Assembly (NCBI GenBank): GCA_002869895.2
Contig: NEWP02000029.1
Coordinates: 72,816-106,154, forward strand
Source: Nitrospira sp. CG24E
GTDB lineage: Bacteria > Nitrospirota > Nitrospiria > Nitrospirales > Nitrospiraceae
DNA length: 33,339 nucleotides
Direction: 5' to 3'
The notes below the pieces were generated by a model that searched no databases, was not told the origin of the DNA, and saw only the letters and a program-made list of their open reading frames with translations. Position 1 is the first letter of the stretch; each line of letters starts with the position of its first letter. The position numbers and the translations under genes are program-made. Of this stretch, positions 1 to 7,084 are shown one piece after another.

Positions 1-1436
1 CTATCTGTTTCCATAGCGGTCTCTCGGACCAGGTGAAAGCCGATATCTGGGATCAGATACATAAGCAGGTCGTTCGAGTGGTCGTAGGAACCAGGTCGAC
101 GATCTTTCTCCCGTTGACTGCGATTGGAATGATTTGGGTCGAGGGGGAAGAAGATACCGCGCTGAAAGAGGCACAAGAACCTCGCTACCATGCACGGGAG
201 ATCGCATGGTTGAGGGCACAGCATGAACCGGCGGTGTTGGTCCTGGGCTCGTCCCATCCCTCCCTTGAGACCAGAGCGGCTGTGGAACAACAGGGCGTCG
301 TCGTATCTAAATCCATGCCGACCGAAGAGCGGCCCGGTATACAGATCATTGACCTGCGCGCTCATAGCCGAGGTGCAGTGCTGAGCCAACCGCTCGTTCG
401 AGCCATCGAACAGACCATCGGTCGCCAAGCCCGCGTCCTCTTGTTTCTCAACCGGAAGGGCTATGCCAGTGCACTCGTCTGTCGTGACTGCGGCCAGGTT
501 CCCCGTTGTTCTGCCTGTCGCGTGGCGCTGATATACTCTCGGCAAGCAAATCACCTGCTCTGTTCGTACTGCGGGGAGAGAGCACCCATCCCCGAGATTT
601 GCGTGGCCTGTTCCGGTCCTCGCATGCAGTTGATCGGAGAGGGAACAGAGCGAGTAGAAGAAGAGGCGAAACGGTTGTTTCCAGGCGCGGCAGTAATTCG
701 GCTTGATGGAGATACCATGAGACGGCCACCGCAGGCCGAGGCCCTCTGGCGGAGGGTTGAGCAAGGCGAGTGGGATATCGTCATCGGGACACAACTGTTG
801 CTACGGCATGGGCCGTTCCCAACGGTTGGTCTCGTTGGAATTGTGCAAGCAGACGCAGGGCTCAGCCTGCCGGATTTTCGGTCCGCCGAACGGACCTACC
901 ATACACTCCTTGATGCGGTCAGTCTCGCCGGTCCGGCAAGAGCCGGCGGTCAGGTGATCCTACAGACCCACTTGTCATCTCATCATACAATTCAAGCAGT
1001 GGCTCAACACGACGAAACCATATTTTTGTCGGAAGAGCTGTCCCATCGAACTGCCTTGGGCTACCCCCCTGCCATGTATCTGATTGCCCTCCTTGTATCG
1101 GGGACCGATGAGAAAATGGTTCGCGACGCTGCCACTGCCTGGGTCGCTCGACTCACCGCATACGCTTCAGCGTCCGTGGCTGAACAAGCAGTTTCGGGAC
1201 AGGCTCCCTCGACCACTCCAGCGATTGTTCGCCCAGACCGTCTCACGGTTTTGGGACCGGTTCCCTCTCTGGTATCCAGACTCCGGGGGCGCTATCGGCA
1301 ACAGATTCTCATGAAATCGCTGGAGAAGGGTCCGGGCCTCGAAGCGGTGCGGGTCACGGTCAAGGACATGGAACGGACGTATCAGCGCCGAGCCATCAAG
1401 TTCGATATCGACGTCGATCCAGTCGAAATGTGGTAG
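1..1436 (+). CDS. priA: PriA-like primosomal protein N' (5' partial, degenerate helicase motifs)
   Basis: This is the 3' part of a PriA-family replication-restart protein. The reading frame is open from the window edge (codons from base 3), and upstream of the first GTG (33) it already reads HSGLSDQ, the conserved PriA segment, so the true start lies outside the window. PriA normally binds stalled forks and uses ATP hydrolysis to load the replicative helicase. Seen here: an intact GTRS motif, and a zinc-binding region with eight cysteines in four pairs (about 477-650). The DEEH Walker B box is EGEED (141-155), the GTQMxxKGHDFP motif is GTQLLLRHGPFP (786-821), and AGRAGR is replaced by SLAGPA (921-938). 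The structural and zinc parts are therefore kept while catalytic motifs are lost, as in the actinobacterial PriA proteins thought to lack helicase activity. Family assignment is strong; loss of ATPase activity is inferred. Confidence 0.88.
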   Translation, partial: ICFHSGLSDQVKADIWDQIHKQVVRVVVGTRSTIFLPLTAIGMIWVEGEEDTALKEAQEPRYHAREIAWLRAQHEPAVLVLGSSHPSLETRAAVEQQGVVVSKSMPTEERPGIQIIDLRAHSRGAVLSQPLVRAIEQTIGRQARVLLFLNRKGYASALVCRDCGQVPRCSACRVALIYSRQANHLLCSYCGERAPIPEICVACSGPRMQLIGEGTERVEEEAKRLFPGAAVIRLDGDTMRRPPQAEALWRRVEQGEWDIVIGTQLLLRHGPFPTVGLVGIVQADAGLSLPDFRSAERTYHTLLDAVSLAGPARAGGQVILQTHLSSHHTIQAVAQHDETIFLSEELSHRTALGYPPAMYLIALLVSGTDEKMVRDAATAWVARLTAYASASVAEQAVSGQAPSTTPAIVRPDRLTVLGPVPSLVSRLRGRYRQQILMKSLEKGPGLEAVRVTVKDMERTYQRRAIKFDIDVDPVEMW

Positions 1437-1439
1437 ATG

Positions 1440-1883
1440 CTACTTGTTTCTTCGGGAGCGTCCCGATTGAACCATTGGTGGAGAGCTGTCGGTTGCATCG
1501 GTTGATTGGGCGACGATGGGCTGCCCGGCACGTTTGAAGAATCCATAGGAAAATGTGATCCAAAAGACCGCTGAAACGAGTCCCATCAGAGCAGCGGAGA
1601 GGATTGTCCCCATTTGTTCTTCGGTCGGCTCCATCGTAATCGAACGGACCTGAACCATGGTGACGATGGGCCAGGCAAGGCTCTCCACACCGAGCAAGAG
1701 AGTGGCCCAGGCCCAAACCAGTCCAATCGTTCGCCCCCTCCAGATGAGAAACCCCGCGACGCCTCCTGCGACGAGAAAAGCTCCCCAAGGCGAAAATGAG
1801 TCCCACGCCAACCAGGCGCCTGCCGCCACAACAAAGCCGCCAAACAGGGCATTGAGTTGGGGCCCCCACCATGTAGTGACCAT
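1440..1883 (-). CDS. Hypothetical four-helix membrane protein
   Basis: A 147-residue protein of no family I recognise. It is strongly hydrophobic, with about four predicted membrane segments (near residues 10-28, 34-50, 53-72 and 93-117) and a polar, basic C-terminal tail ending in RSRRNK. The ATG at 1883 is preceded by an AAGGA Shine-Dalgarno sequence 8 bases upstream and a plausible sigma-70 promoter at 1919-1947, so it is probably transcribed alone. It converges with the PriA-like gene, the stop codons being only 3 bases apart. The residue pattern suggests a small inner-membrane protein. No catalytic motif is visible and no function can be assigned. Confidence 0.7.
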   Translation of the reverse strand: MVTTWWGPQLNALFGGFVVAAGAWLAWDSFSPWGAFLVAGGVAGFLIWRGRTIGLVWAWATLLLGVESLAWPIVTMVQVRSITMEPTEEQMGTILSAALMGLVSAVFWITFSYGFFKRAGQPIVAQSTDATDSSPPMVQSGRSRRNK

Positions 1884-1918
1884 ACAGGGAATCCTTCTCC
1901 GTAGACAATGTGCGCGCT

Positions 1919-1947
1919 AGTGTGAATTCCGAGGTTGCGGTTGTCAA
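1919..1947 (-). promoter_or_regulatory. Putative sigma-70 promoter for the membrane protein gene
   Basis: On the minus strand a perfect TTGACA -35 (1942-1947) is followed after 17 bases by CACACT (1919-1924), a poor -10. The expected transcription start is near 1912, leaving a leader of about 29 bases containing the ribosome site. The -35 is convincing; the -10 is weak. Confidence 0.35.
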
Positions 1948-2029
1948 TGGATGGGACCGTCGGCGAGGCGAGAGAGGAACAATACCCGTTATGAAGTCGT
2001 CTGAGCTTCAGGCTGCTCCTAACCCTCCC

Positions 2030-2758
2030 CTATCGCGCATCCCCCTGACCATTCCTTCGTCCGACAGCCTGAAAGAGCTGCACACGTTCCTCTCCGGTGA
2101 GCGGTTTCCACTTTCCGGGTATTAGTCCAGCAAGCGTAATATGCATGATCCGAACACGGTGCAAGGCAAGTACCCGATACCCTAACACTTGACACATTCG
2201 CCGAATCTGCCGATTGCGCCCTTCCGTCAGGATAATGCGGAACCCTGTGGGACTGAGTCGTTCAACTCTACAGGGTTTGGTTGGGTGATCGAGAATGATC
2301 ACTCCTTGAGCCATACGGTCGAGAAATATTTGATCATAGGGACGATCGACTGACACCTCGTACTCCCGCTCATGCCCGTGCTCTGTCCGGAGAATCTCAT
2401 TCACAATATCTCCGTCGTTCGTGAGAAGAATGAGGCCGGAAGAGTCCTTATCGAGCCGACCGATCGGAAAGATCCGTTCCGGGTAGCCAATTTCCGCGAT
2501 GATGTTACGGGGCACGTGCGACTCGCTGGTCGTCGTCACACCTACCGGCTTGTAATACTTGATATAGAGCGGGGCCGTCCCCCAGGGAATCACCTGTCCG
2601 TCTCGCGCGATGACGTCGTCGGGGCCGACCTGGTCTCCCAAACAGGCCACCCGCTGATTGATGGTCACGCGACCGGATTCGATCAGACGGTCGGCCTCTC
2701 GTCGCGAACAGATGCCGTGCTGGGTAAAAAATTTATTGATGCGAAGCGTATCGATCAC
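2030..2758 (-). CDS. rluF: 23S rRNA pseudouridine synthase, RluF-like
   Basis: A 242-residue enzyme of the RsuA/RluB/RluE/RluF family, which isomerises specific uridines in rRNA. An N-terminal S4 RNA-binding domain begins at LRINKFFTQHGICSRREAD. The catalytic block reads GRLDKDSSGLILLTNDGD, containing the nucleophilic aspartate of the GRLD motif, and the C-terminal part contains EGRNRQIRRMC. The IGRLDKDSxGLIxLTNxGD block, the HEREY segment and the RIMHITLAG ending resemble RluF (U2604 in E. coli 23S) more than RsuA or RluB. The frame is open to 2947, but that extension overlaps the agmatinase gene antisense-free and adds no conserved sequence. The GTG at 2758, 17 bases after the agmatinase stop, starts just before the S4 domain and is preferred although its ribosome site is weak. 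It is probably the last gene of the arginine decarboxylase-agmatinase operon. RluF rather than a sister specificity is likely but unproven. Confidence 0.82.
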   Translation of the reverse strand: MIDTLRINKFFTQHGICSRREADRLIESGRVTINQRVACLGDQVGPDDVIARDGQVIPWGTAPLYIKYYKPVGVTTTSESHVPRNIIAEIGYPERIFPIGRLDKDSSGLILLTNDGDIVNEILRTEHGHEREYEVSVDRPYDQIFLDRMAQGVIILDHPTKPCRVERLSPTGFRIILTEGRNRQIRRMCQVLGYRVLALHRVRIMHITLAGLIPGKWKPLTGEERVQLFQAVGRRNGQGDAR

Positions 2759-2775
2759 AGGCGAGGTATGCCGTT

Positions 2776-3708
2776 TCAGTGAACGCGACGACCCGCGTTG
2801 ATCCGTCCCAACATCCGATAGATCAAGCGGGCGATACAAAACTGTGGGGCGACGAACCCTTCGATTGGAGCAATCTCGCTGATATCCATCCCGAGGATAC
2901 CCGGCCCATTGGCCAAGGCTGTCACGAGATTCAGCGTATCGTACCACCCCAACCCACCTGGCTCAGGAGTGCCGAGCGCGGGAACCAACGAAGCATCAAG
3001 CCCATCACAGTCGAAAGTCAGGTAGACCGGCCCACGACAGGCCTTTACGACATCGGAAACCCAGCGGGAGGCCTTGCCTTCGTAGGGGCCTGAGGGGTCA
3101 AGAATCTCGGCGGCAAAGAAGGTATCAATTCGATCGGAGCTCTGAATGCGATCGATCTCCTCGGGAGAAATGGAGCGAATACCGACTTGAACCAAGGGCA
3201 ACCCGTCATCGACAACTCGGGCCATTACACTGGCATGGCTATAGGGGTTCCCCCCATAGGCTTTCCGCAAGTCTCCATGCGCATCGATTTGAACCACGCA
3301 AAGGTCTGGATACCGTCTGGCATGGGCTCTGATAGCCCCGAGCGCGCCGGTATGTTCCCCCGTCAAGGTAACAACAAAGCGCCCCGTTCCGACTGAGGGA
3401 GCGACAAATGCCTCAATCGCATCAACCGCTTGCTGATCGACTTTGCCGTCAAGAGCGAGCGAGCGAGCAGTGGCGACCCCGCCCCACTCTCGATAGGGTT
3501 CACACCGAAGTGTTTCGTCGTATAACTCAACCTGTTGAGAGGCCTCAATGATGGCGGAAGGACCTCGATCGGAGCCCCGTACATAACTGGAGGTATGTTC
3601 GTAGGGCGCAGGCAGGACATAGACCCCCGCCCGATCAGGATGGCACCAAGCCTCCTCGAGCCCGAGGAAGTTCTGGTCGATGCCTTCCCATCCGGCGGGA
3701 AGTGTCAT
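2776..3708 (-). CDS. speB: Agmatinase (ureohydrolase family)
   Basis: A 310-residue arginase/agmatinase-family enzyme. Agmatinase hydrolyses agmatine to putrescine and urea using two Mn ions in the cytoplasm. The metal-binding motifs are present: GEHT (variant of GGDHS), DAHGDL, SHAS, and FDCDGLDASL followed by the family's GTPEPGG. Length fits the family (about 300-320). The ATG at 3708 lies 24 bases after the stop of the upstream pyruvoyl arginine decarboxylase, and the two together make the arginine-agmatine-putrescine route, which supports agmatinase over arginase. The first motif has threonine instead of serine and lacks one glycine, a mild deviation. The ribosome site is weak, so expression may rely on coupling to the upstream gene. 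Confidence 0.88.
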   Translation of the reverse strand: MTLPAGWEGIDQNFLGLEEAWCHPDRAGVYVLPAPYEHTSSYVRGSDRGPSAIIEASQQVELYDETLRCEPYREWGGVATARSLALDGKVDQQAVDAIEAFVAPSVGTGRFVVTLTGEHTGALGAIRAHARRYPDLCVVQIDAHGDLRKAYGGNPYSHASVMARVVDDGLPLVQVGIRSISPEEIDRIQSSDRIDTFFAAEILDPSGPYEGKASRWVSDVVKACRGPVYLTFDCDGLDASLVPALGTPEPGGLGWYDTLNLVTALANGPGILGMDISEIAPIEGFVAPQFCIARLIYRMLGRINAGRRVH

Positions 3709-3732
3709 GGGCGTACGCTCACGTGGGCAGAT

Positions 3733-4299
3733 CTACCGACGCCGTTTTGTCAGATTTTCTTCAGGAATAAACACGGCCAATGCAATCACCGTCGTCCATC
3801 GATTGGGTTTCCCAACGGCTGATTGAGTGATGTTTTGGGTCCGAACGATCTTGCCGGCCATCTTGAATACTTGTTCACGTTCTTTCCATGCGATGTTCGG
3901 ATCGAACTCGACACCGAGGGTCGTGGCCAACATCTGCGCCGCCAGGTCTTCGGTATACTCACCCGTCTCTTCATCGGTTTCACCATGCGCATGGTGCTCG
4001 GACAGATACCCATAGGTTCGACGGTCGGTCGGGACCGCCAATCCGATCGACGCGGAGGCCAGGCGATTCCGTTCATTCGTTTCCGACCGAGCCATCACAC
4101 AGAATGTGATTTCACCGGGATTCAATAACTTCTCGCCGCGTGCACGTGGAATAATTTTACAATTAGGTGGAAGAATCGACGACACCGTGACGAGATTACA
4201 ATAGGCGACGCCGGCACTGCGCAAGGCTTGCTCGAATGAGGCCAGCTTTTCCTTGTGGACTCCGACGCCTCGCGTCAAAAACATCTGCGTTGGTACCAT
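3733..4299 (-). CDS. pdaD: Pyruvoyl-dependent arginine decarboxylase
   Basis: A 188-residue proenzyme of the PvlArgDC family, which decarboxylates arginine to agmatine using a pyruvoyl group made by self-cleavage at an internal serine. The processing site VSSILPP is visible at residues 39-45. Cleavage is expected between Ser40 and Ser41, giving a small beta chain and a larger alpha chain that carries the pyruvoyl group. The region around GEITFCVMA and the [12 protein letters not shown] segment agree with the archaeal and bacterial family. The ATG at 4299 has a strong AAGGAG ribosome site 7 bases upstream. It heads the operon with agmatinase and RluF and makes the substrate for its neighbour. 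The enzyme type is best known from archaea and chlamydiae; here it replaces PLP-dependent SpeA. Confidence 0.9.
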   Translation of the reverse strand: MVPTQMFLTRGVGVHKEKLASFEQALRSAGVAYCNLVTVSSILPPNCKIIPRARGEKLLNPGEITFCVMARSETNERNRLASASIGLAVPTDRRTYGYLSEHHAHGETDEETGEYTEDLAAQMLATTLGVEFDPNIAWKEREQVFKMAGKIVRTQNITQSAVGKPNRWTTVIALAVFIPEENLTKRRR

Positions 4300-4345
4300 C
4301 GTTCTTCTCCTTACTTCGTTCGACCGACCGGGTGACGGACGTTTT

Positions 4346-4375
4346 GTGTTAGTTGAACTGCGCGCTTTGAGTCAA
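4346..4375 (-). promoter_or_regulatory. Putative promoter of the arginine decarboxylase operon with inverted repeat
   Basis: Minus strand TTGACT (4370-4375), an 18-base spacer and TAACAC (4346-4351) put the transcription start near 4339, about 40 bases before the ATG. An AGTTGA...TCAACT inverted repeat (4351-4356 and 4372-4377), with half-sites 21 bases apart, overlaps both promoter elements and could be an operator. The -10 match is modest. Confidence 0.3.
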
Positions 4376-4449
4376 CTTCATAAAAGCACAGGGTCGCTGT
4401 TGTACCAAGATTGGCAACGCTTCGCAATATCCTGCGGCATTTTTTCTGA

Positions 4450-4572
4450 CAGGATGCTGAAAAAGTCCGCCAGCTTCGTTCTCGCATCGTTTAGACCCTC
4501 AACGTACCCCGAGGGTACGCTTCGGATCTTCACTCGCTGCGGCCTTGCTGGACGGCCATTTTGAGCATCCTG
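4450..4572. repeat. Dispersed palindromic repeat, copy 1 (MITE-like)
   Basis: A 123-base element bounded by near-perfect terminal inverted repeats: CAGGATGCTGAAAAAGTCC at the left end, and CAGGATGCTCAAAATGGCC read from the right end on the opposite strand. The interior contains CCTCAACGTACC and CACTCGCTGCGGCCTTGCTG. Related sequences occur at 21931-22166 and 24854-24945. It carries no gene. It lies upstream of the decarboxylase promoter and downstream of the aldehyde dehydrogenase gene. The remaining bases of the 4300-4631 gap hold only the putative promoter. Confidence 0.85.
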
Positions 4573-4631
4573 CGGGAGCGTTTTCTCAGTTGTGCCACAC
4601 ATGCAGACCCTGAAGACATTCCCGCCACCTG

Positions 4632-6071
4632 CTAGATCCCCGCAGGCGGTTTGAGGTTCAACACCAGCAGGCGAGGCTCTGTCATGTCCTCGATCGCAGC
4701 CCGCACTCCTTCGCGACCGATTCCGGAGTCCTTCACACCGCCATATGGCATGTGGTCGGCACGAAACGTCGGAATCTCGTTTGCCAGCACAGCCCCAACT
4801 TCAAGATGCCGGAAGGCATGAAAGACTTTGTTCACATCCTGGGTGAATACTCCGGCTTGAAGCCCAAAGTCAGATTGGTTAAGCGCTGTGATCGCTTCGC
4901 CGAAGTGGCGGTAGGGTGTTACGGTCACCACCGGCCCGAACACTTCCTGACAGGAAACTTTCATGGTTGGCGTGACGTGCGAGAGCACGGTCGCCTCCAT
5001 CACCGACCCCATTCTCTTGCCGCCCAGAAGCACACGGGCCCCTTGCGACACAGCTTCCCCAACCCATGTTTCAAGACGATGGGAGGCGGCTGGGTCGATC
5101 AACGGTCCAACCACTGTTGTATCGTCGCTTGGGTCGCCGGCCTTCAGCCGTGCGACTTGAAACAGAAACTTGGTGGTGAAGAGATCCACGATGGAATGGT
5201 GGACGAAGATTCGTTGAACGGATATGCAGGTCTGACCGGCATACCCGAACCCACCGGCTGCGCAACGCTGTGCAGCAAGCTCGATATCGGCATCGGGCTC
5301 CACGATGACGCCCGCGTTTCCACCAAGCTCCAACACCACCTTCTTCTTCCCGCACTTGGCCTTCAACATCCATCCCACGGCGGCGCTGCCGGTAAAGCTC
5401 AGGAGTTTGAAGCGGGAATCGGCAACAAGCTGTTCCGCCATAGCATTGTCGCAGGGCAGGATATTCACTGCGCCAGGCGGAAGTCCAGCCCCCAGAATAA
5501 CCTCTCCCAAAAGTAAGGAGGTCAAAGGCGTTTGTGGCGCCGGCTTGATCAGGATGGAATTGCCGGCAGCCAGGGCCGGCGCGACCTTGTGAGCCACAAG
5601 ATTGAGGGGAAAGTTGAAGGGGGTAATCCCCAGCACCGGGCCGATCGGAACCCGACGGAGGATGCCGAGATGGGAATCCGTTCCCGGTGTCCAGTCAAGG
5701 GGGACTACTTCGCCAGGGATCCGCCTCGCCTCTTCAGCCGCAACGGTAAATGTCTGAACGGCGCGATTCACTTCACGTTTCGCGTCGGTAATCGGTTTGC
5801 CTGCCTCAGCCGTCATCAAGCGGGCAAATTCCTCGCGGCGGTCATAGAGCCCGCCCGCGATCTTCTGCAACGCATGATAGCGAGCGTGGGACGGCAACGC
5901 TCCCATTGCAACAGCGGCATCGACCGTCGATTGGACCGCGTCCTCGGCATCGGCGGAACTAGCGGTCGATACCTCGGCGAGTAGACGTCCCGTGAATGGA
6001 TTGTTCACAGGCACAACGGTCTCTCCGTGCCGCCACAAACCTCCAATTAAAAATGGACGTGGTTCCTGCAC
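4632..6071 (-). CDS. NAD(P)-dependent aldehyde dehydrogenase
   Basis: A 479-residue aldehyde dehydrogenase superfamily protein that oxidises an aldehyde to its acid. The nucleophilic Cys282 sits in AGQTCIS and the general base Glu248 in LELGGNAG. Their 34-residue spacing is the family norm. TPFNFPLNL and KPAPQTPLTS form the nucleotide-binding part, and FGPVVTV and PYGGVKDSGIG are the conserved C-terminal blocks. The frame is open to 6194, but that would overlap the upstream zinc-ribbon gene. The GTG at 6071 has GGAG 7 bases upstream and is preferred, giving normal length. It is the last gene of a four-gene minus-strand run beginning with the deoxyhypusine synthase-like gene. The true substrate is unknown; lactaldehyde-type, glyceraldehyde-3-phosphate-type and aminoaldehyde specificities are all possible. 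Confidence 0.88.
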   Translation of the reverse strand: MQEPRPFLIGGLWRHGETVVPVNNPFTGRLLAEVSTASSADAEDAVQSTVDAAVAMGALPSHARYHALQKIAGGLYDRREEFARLMTAEAGKPITDAKREVNRAVQTFTVAAEEARRIPGEVVPLDWTPGTDSHLGILRRVPIGPVLGITPFNFPLNLVAHKVAPALAAGNSILIKPAPQTPLTSLLLGEVILGAGLPPGAVNILPCDNAMAEQLVADSRFKLLSFTGSAAVGWMLKAKCGKKKVVLELGGNAGVIVEPDADIELAAQRCAAGGFGYAGQTCISVQRIFVHHSIVDLFTTKFLFQVARLKAGDPSDDTTVVGPLIDPAASHRLETWVGEAVSQGARVLLGGKRMGSVMEATVLSHVTPTMKVSCQEVFGPVVTVTPYRHFGEAITALNQSDFGLQAGVFTQDVNKVFHAFRHLEVGAVLANEIPTFRADHMPYGGVKDSGIGREGVRAAIEDMTEPRLLVLNLKPPAGI

Positions 6072-6097
6072 GAAGTAGCTCCGCTTCTGGTGAAGAT

Positions 6098-6367
6098 TTA
6101 GTCGGTGGACTTCACCGATGCTGCAGAAGCCGGCTCGTGGCTGGCTGCTTGCTGGGCGACAGCGGCCTTCGCGATCAAATCTTCCGTACCCCAATCATGG
6201 ATCGCCTCAAGCGTGAAGGCCTCATACGTTGAGACACCTTGGCACGTCGGACAATCCGGCATCGGCACTTTGCAGTAGAAGACTTCTGACAAGCATGACA
6301 TGCAGACCCAGTAGGGGGGTTCTCCCTCACGGAGCGGAACAGACCAAAACGATTGTGTGGCAGACAT
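6098..6367 (-). CDS. Small zinc-ribbon-like hypothetical protein
   Basis: An 89-residue protein with two CxxC knuckles (CMSC near residue 22 and CPTC near 39), separated by a short segment that also holds one further cysteine. This is the arrangement of a small zinc ribbon or rubredoxin-like metal site. The C-terminal half is helical and alanine-rich with no motif. The ATG at 6367 has AAGGA 6 bases upstream, starts 9 bases after the DsbA-like stop, and the gene ends 26 bases before the aldehyde dehydrogenase start, so it is in the same operon. No function is known to me; metal or protein binding is inferred. Confidence 0.72.
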   Translation of the reverse strand: MSATQSFWSVPLREGEPPYWVCMSCLSEVFYCKVPMPDCPTCQGVSTYEAFTLEAIHDWGTEDLIAKAAVAQQAASHEPASAASVKSTD

Positions 6368-6376
6368 AGGTAATCC

Positions 6377-7084
6377 TTAGTGAATGATGAACTGACTGTT
6401 CTGTGCCACCGCAGTCGACCCATGAGGTTCTGTAGGCTCTCCCTGTGAACGCGGGGCGGTGGCCAACATGCGGTCGATCTCCTCGGCAAAATCCTCGAAT
6501 GGGACTGCGCCTGGGATCGCAACCGCCGGCTCTTTCTCAGTGGGTCCACCAGCCGTTCGCGTCAGAATAAAACCGGGGGTGCCATGAAATCCCCACCGGT
6601 TCGCTTCCTGGCGATCTCGGAAAATGGATTCGAGATATTCTCGTTCGTCGAAACACTTGGCAAACGCCGCCTCATCCAGGCCCATCGTCTTTGCGTAACC
6701 TTTGAACAGTCCCGAATTCAAGCGGCCCCGTTCACTGAAGAGCCGGTCGTGCATTGGCCAATATCGACCCTGGGCTCCAGCGCAGCGCGCCGCAACTGCC
6801 GCATCAACCCCGACCCCCTGATCCGCTCGAGGATAGTCCCGGTAAACAAACCGCACTTTGCCTGTATCAATATATTTTGCCTGCAAGCGAGGCCAGGTCT
6901 CCAGAAAGAATTTCGCACAGTACCCGCAGGTAAAGTCAGAATACTCGAGCAGAGTAATCGGAGCGTCGGCTCGTCCTCTGGTTCGTCCATCCTCTGTCAC
7001 CACTCCTCCGCCGGCCTGGGCCAGTTGAGCGAGGGCCAGCAGCAATGCACCGATAACCGTGTAGAACCACCGTGGACTCATCAT
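6377..7084 (-). CDS. DsbA-like thioredoxin-fold protein, exported
   Basis: A 235-residue thiol-disulfide protein. Residues 1-24 form a signal peptide with probable cleavage after AQA. The active site is C53-G-Y-C56 in YSDFTCGYCAKF, and the cis-proline loop is GTPGFIL. A helical insertion lies between them, as in the DsbA/Com1-type family (thioredoxin_4). The ATG overlaps the stop of the upstream deoxyhypusine synthase-like gene as ATGA, so translation is probably coupled. It likely acts outside the cytoplasmic membrane as a thiol oxidase or isomerase. The C-terminal 30 residues are polar and probably disordered. Why an exported thiol protein is coupled to a polyamine-type enzyme is not evident. 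Confidence 0.85.
   Translation of the reverse strand: MMSPRWFYTVIGALLLALAQLAQAGGGVVTEDGRTRGRADAPITLLEYSDFTCGYCAKFFLETWPRLQAKYIDTGKVRFVYRDYPRADQGVGVDAAVAARCAGAQGRYWPMHDRLFSERGRLNSGLFKGYAKTMGLDEAAFAKCFDEREYLESIFRDRQEANRWGFHGTPGFILTRTAGGPTEKEPAVAIPGAVPFEDFAEEIDRMLATAPRSQGEPTEPHGSTAVAQNSQFIIH

Noticed and set aside
2759-2947. N-terminal extension of RluF to the ATG-like start at 2947
   Set aside because: It overlaps the 3' end of the agmatinase gene and adds no conserved S4-domain sequence.
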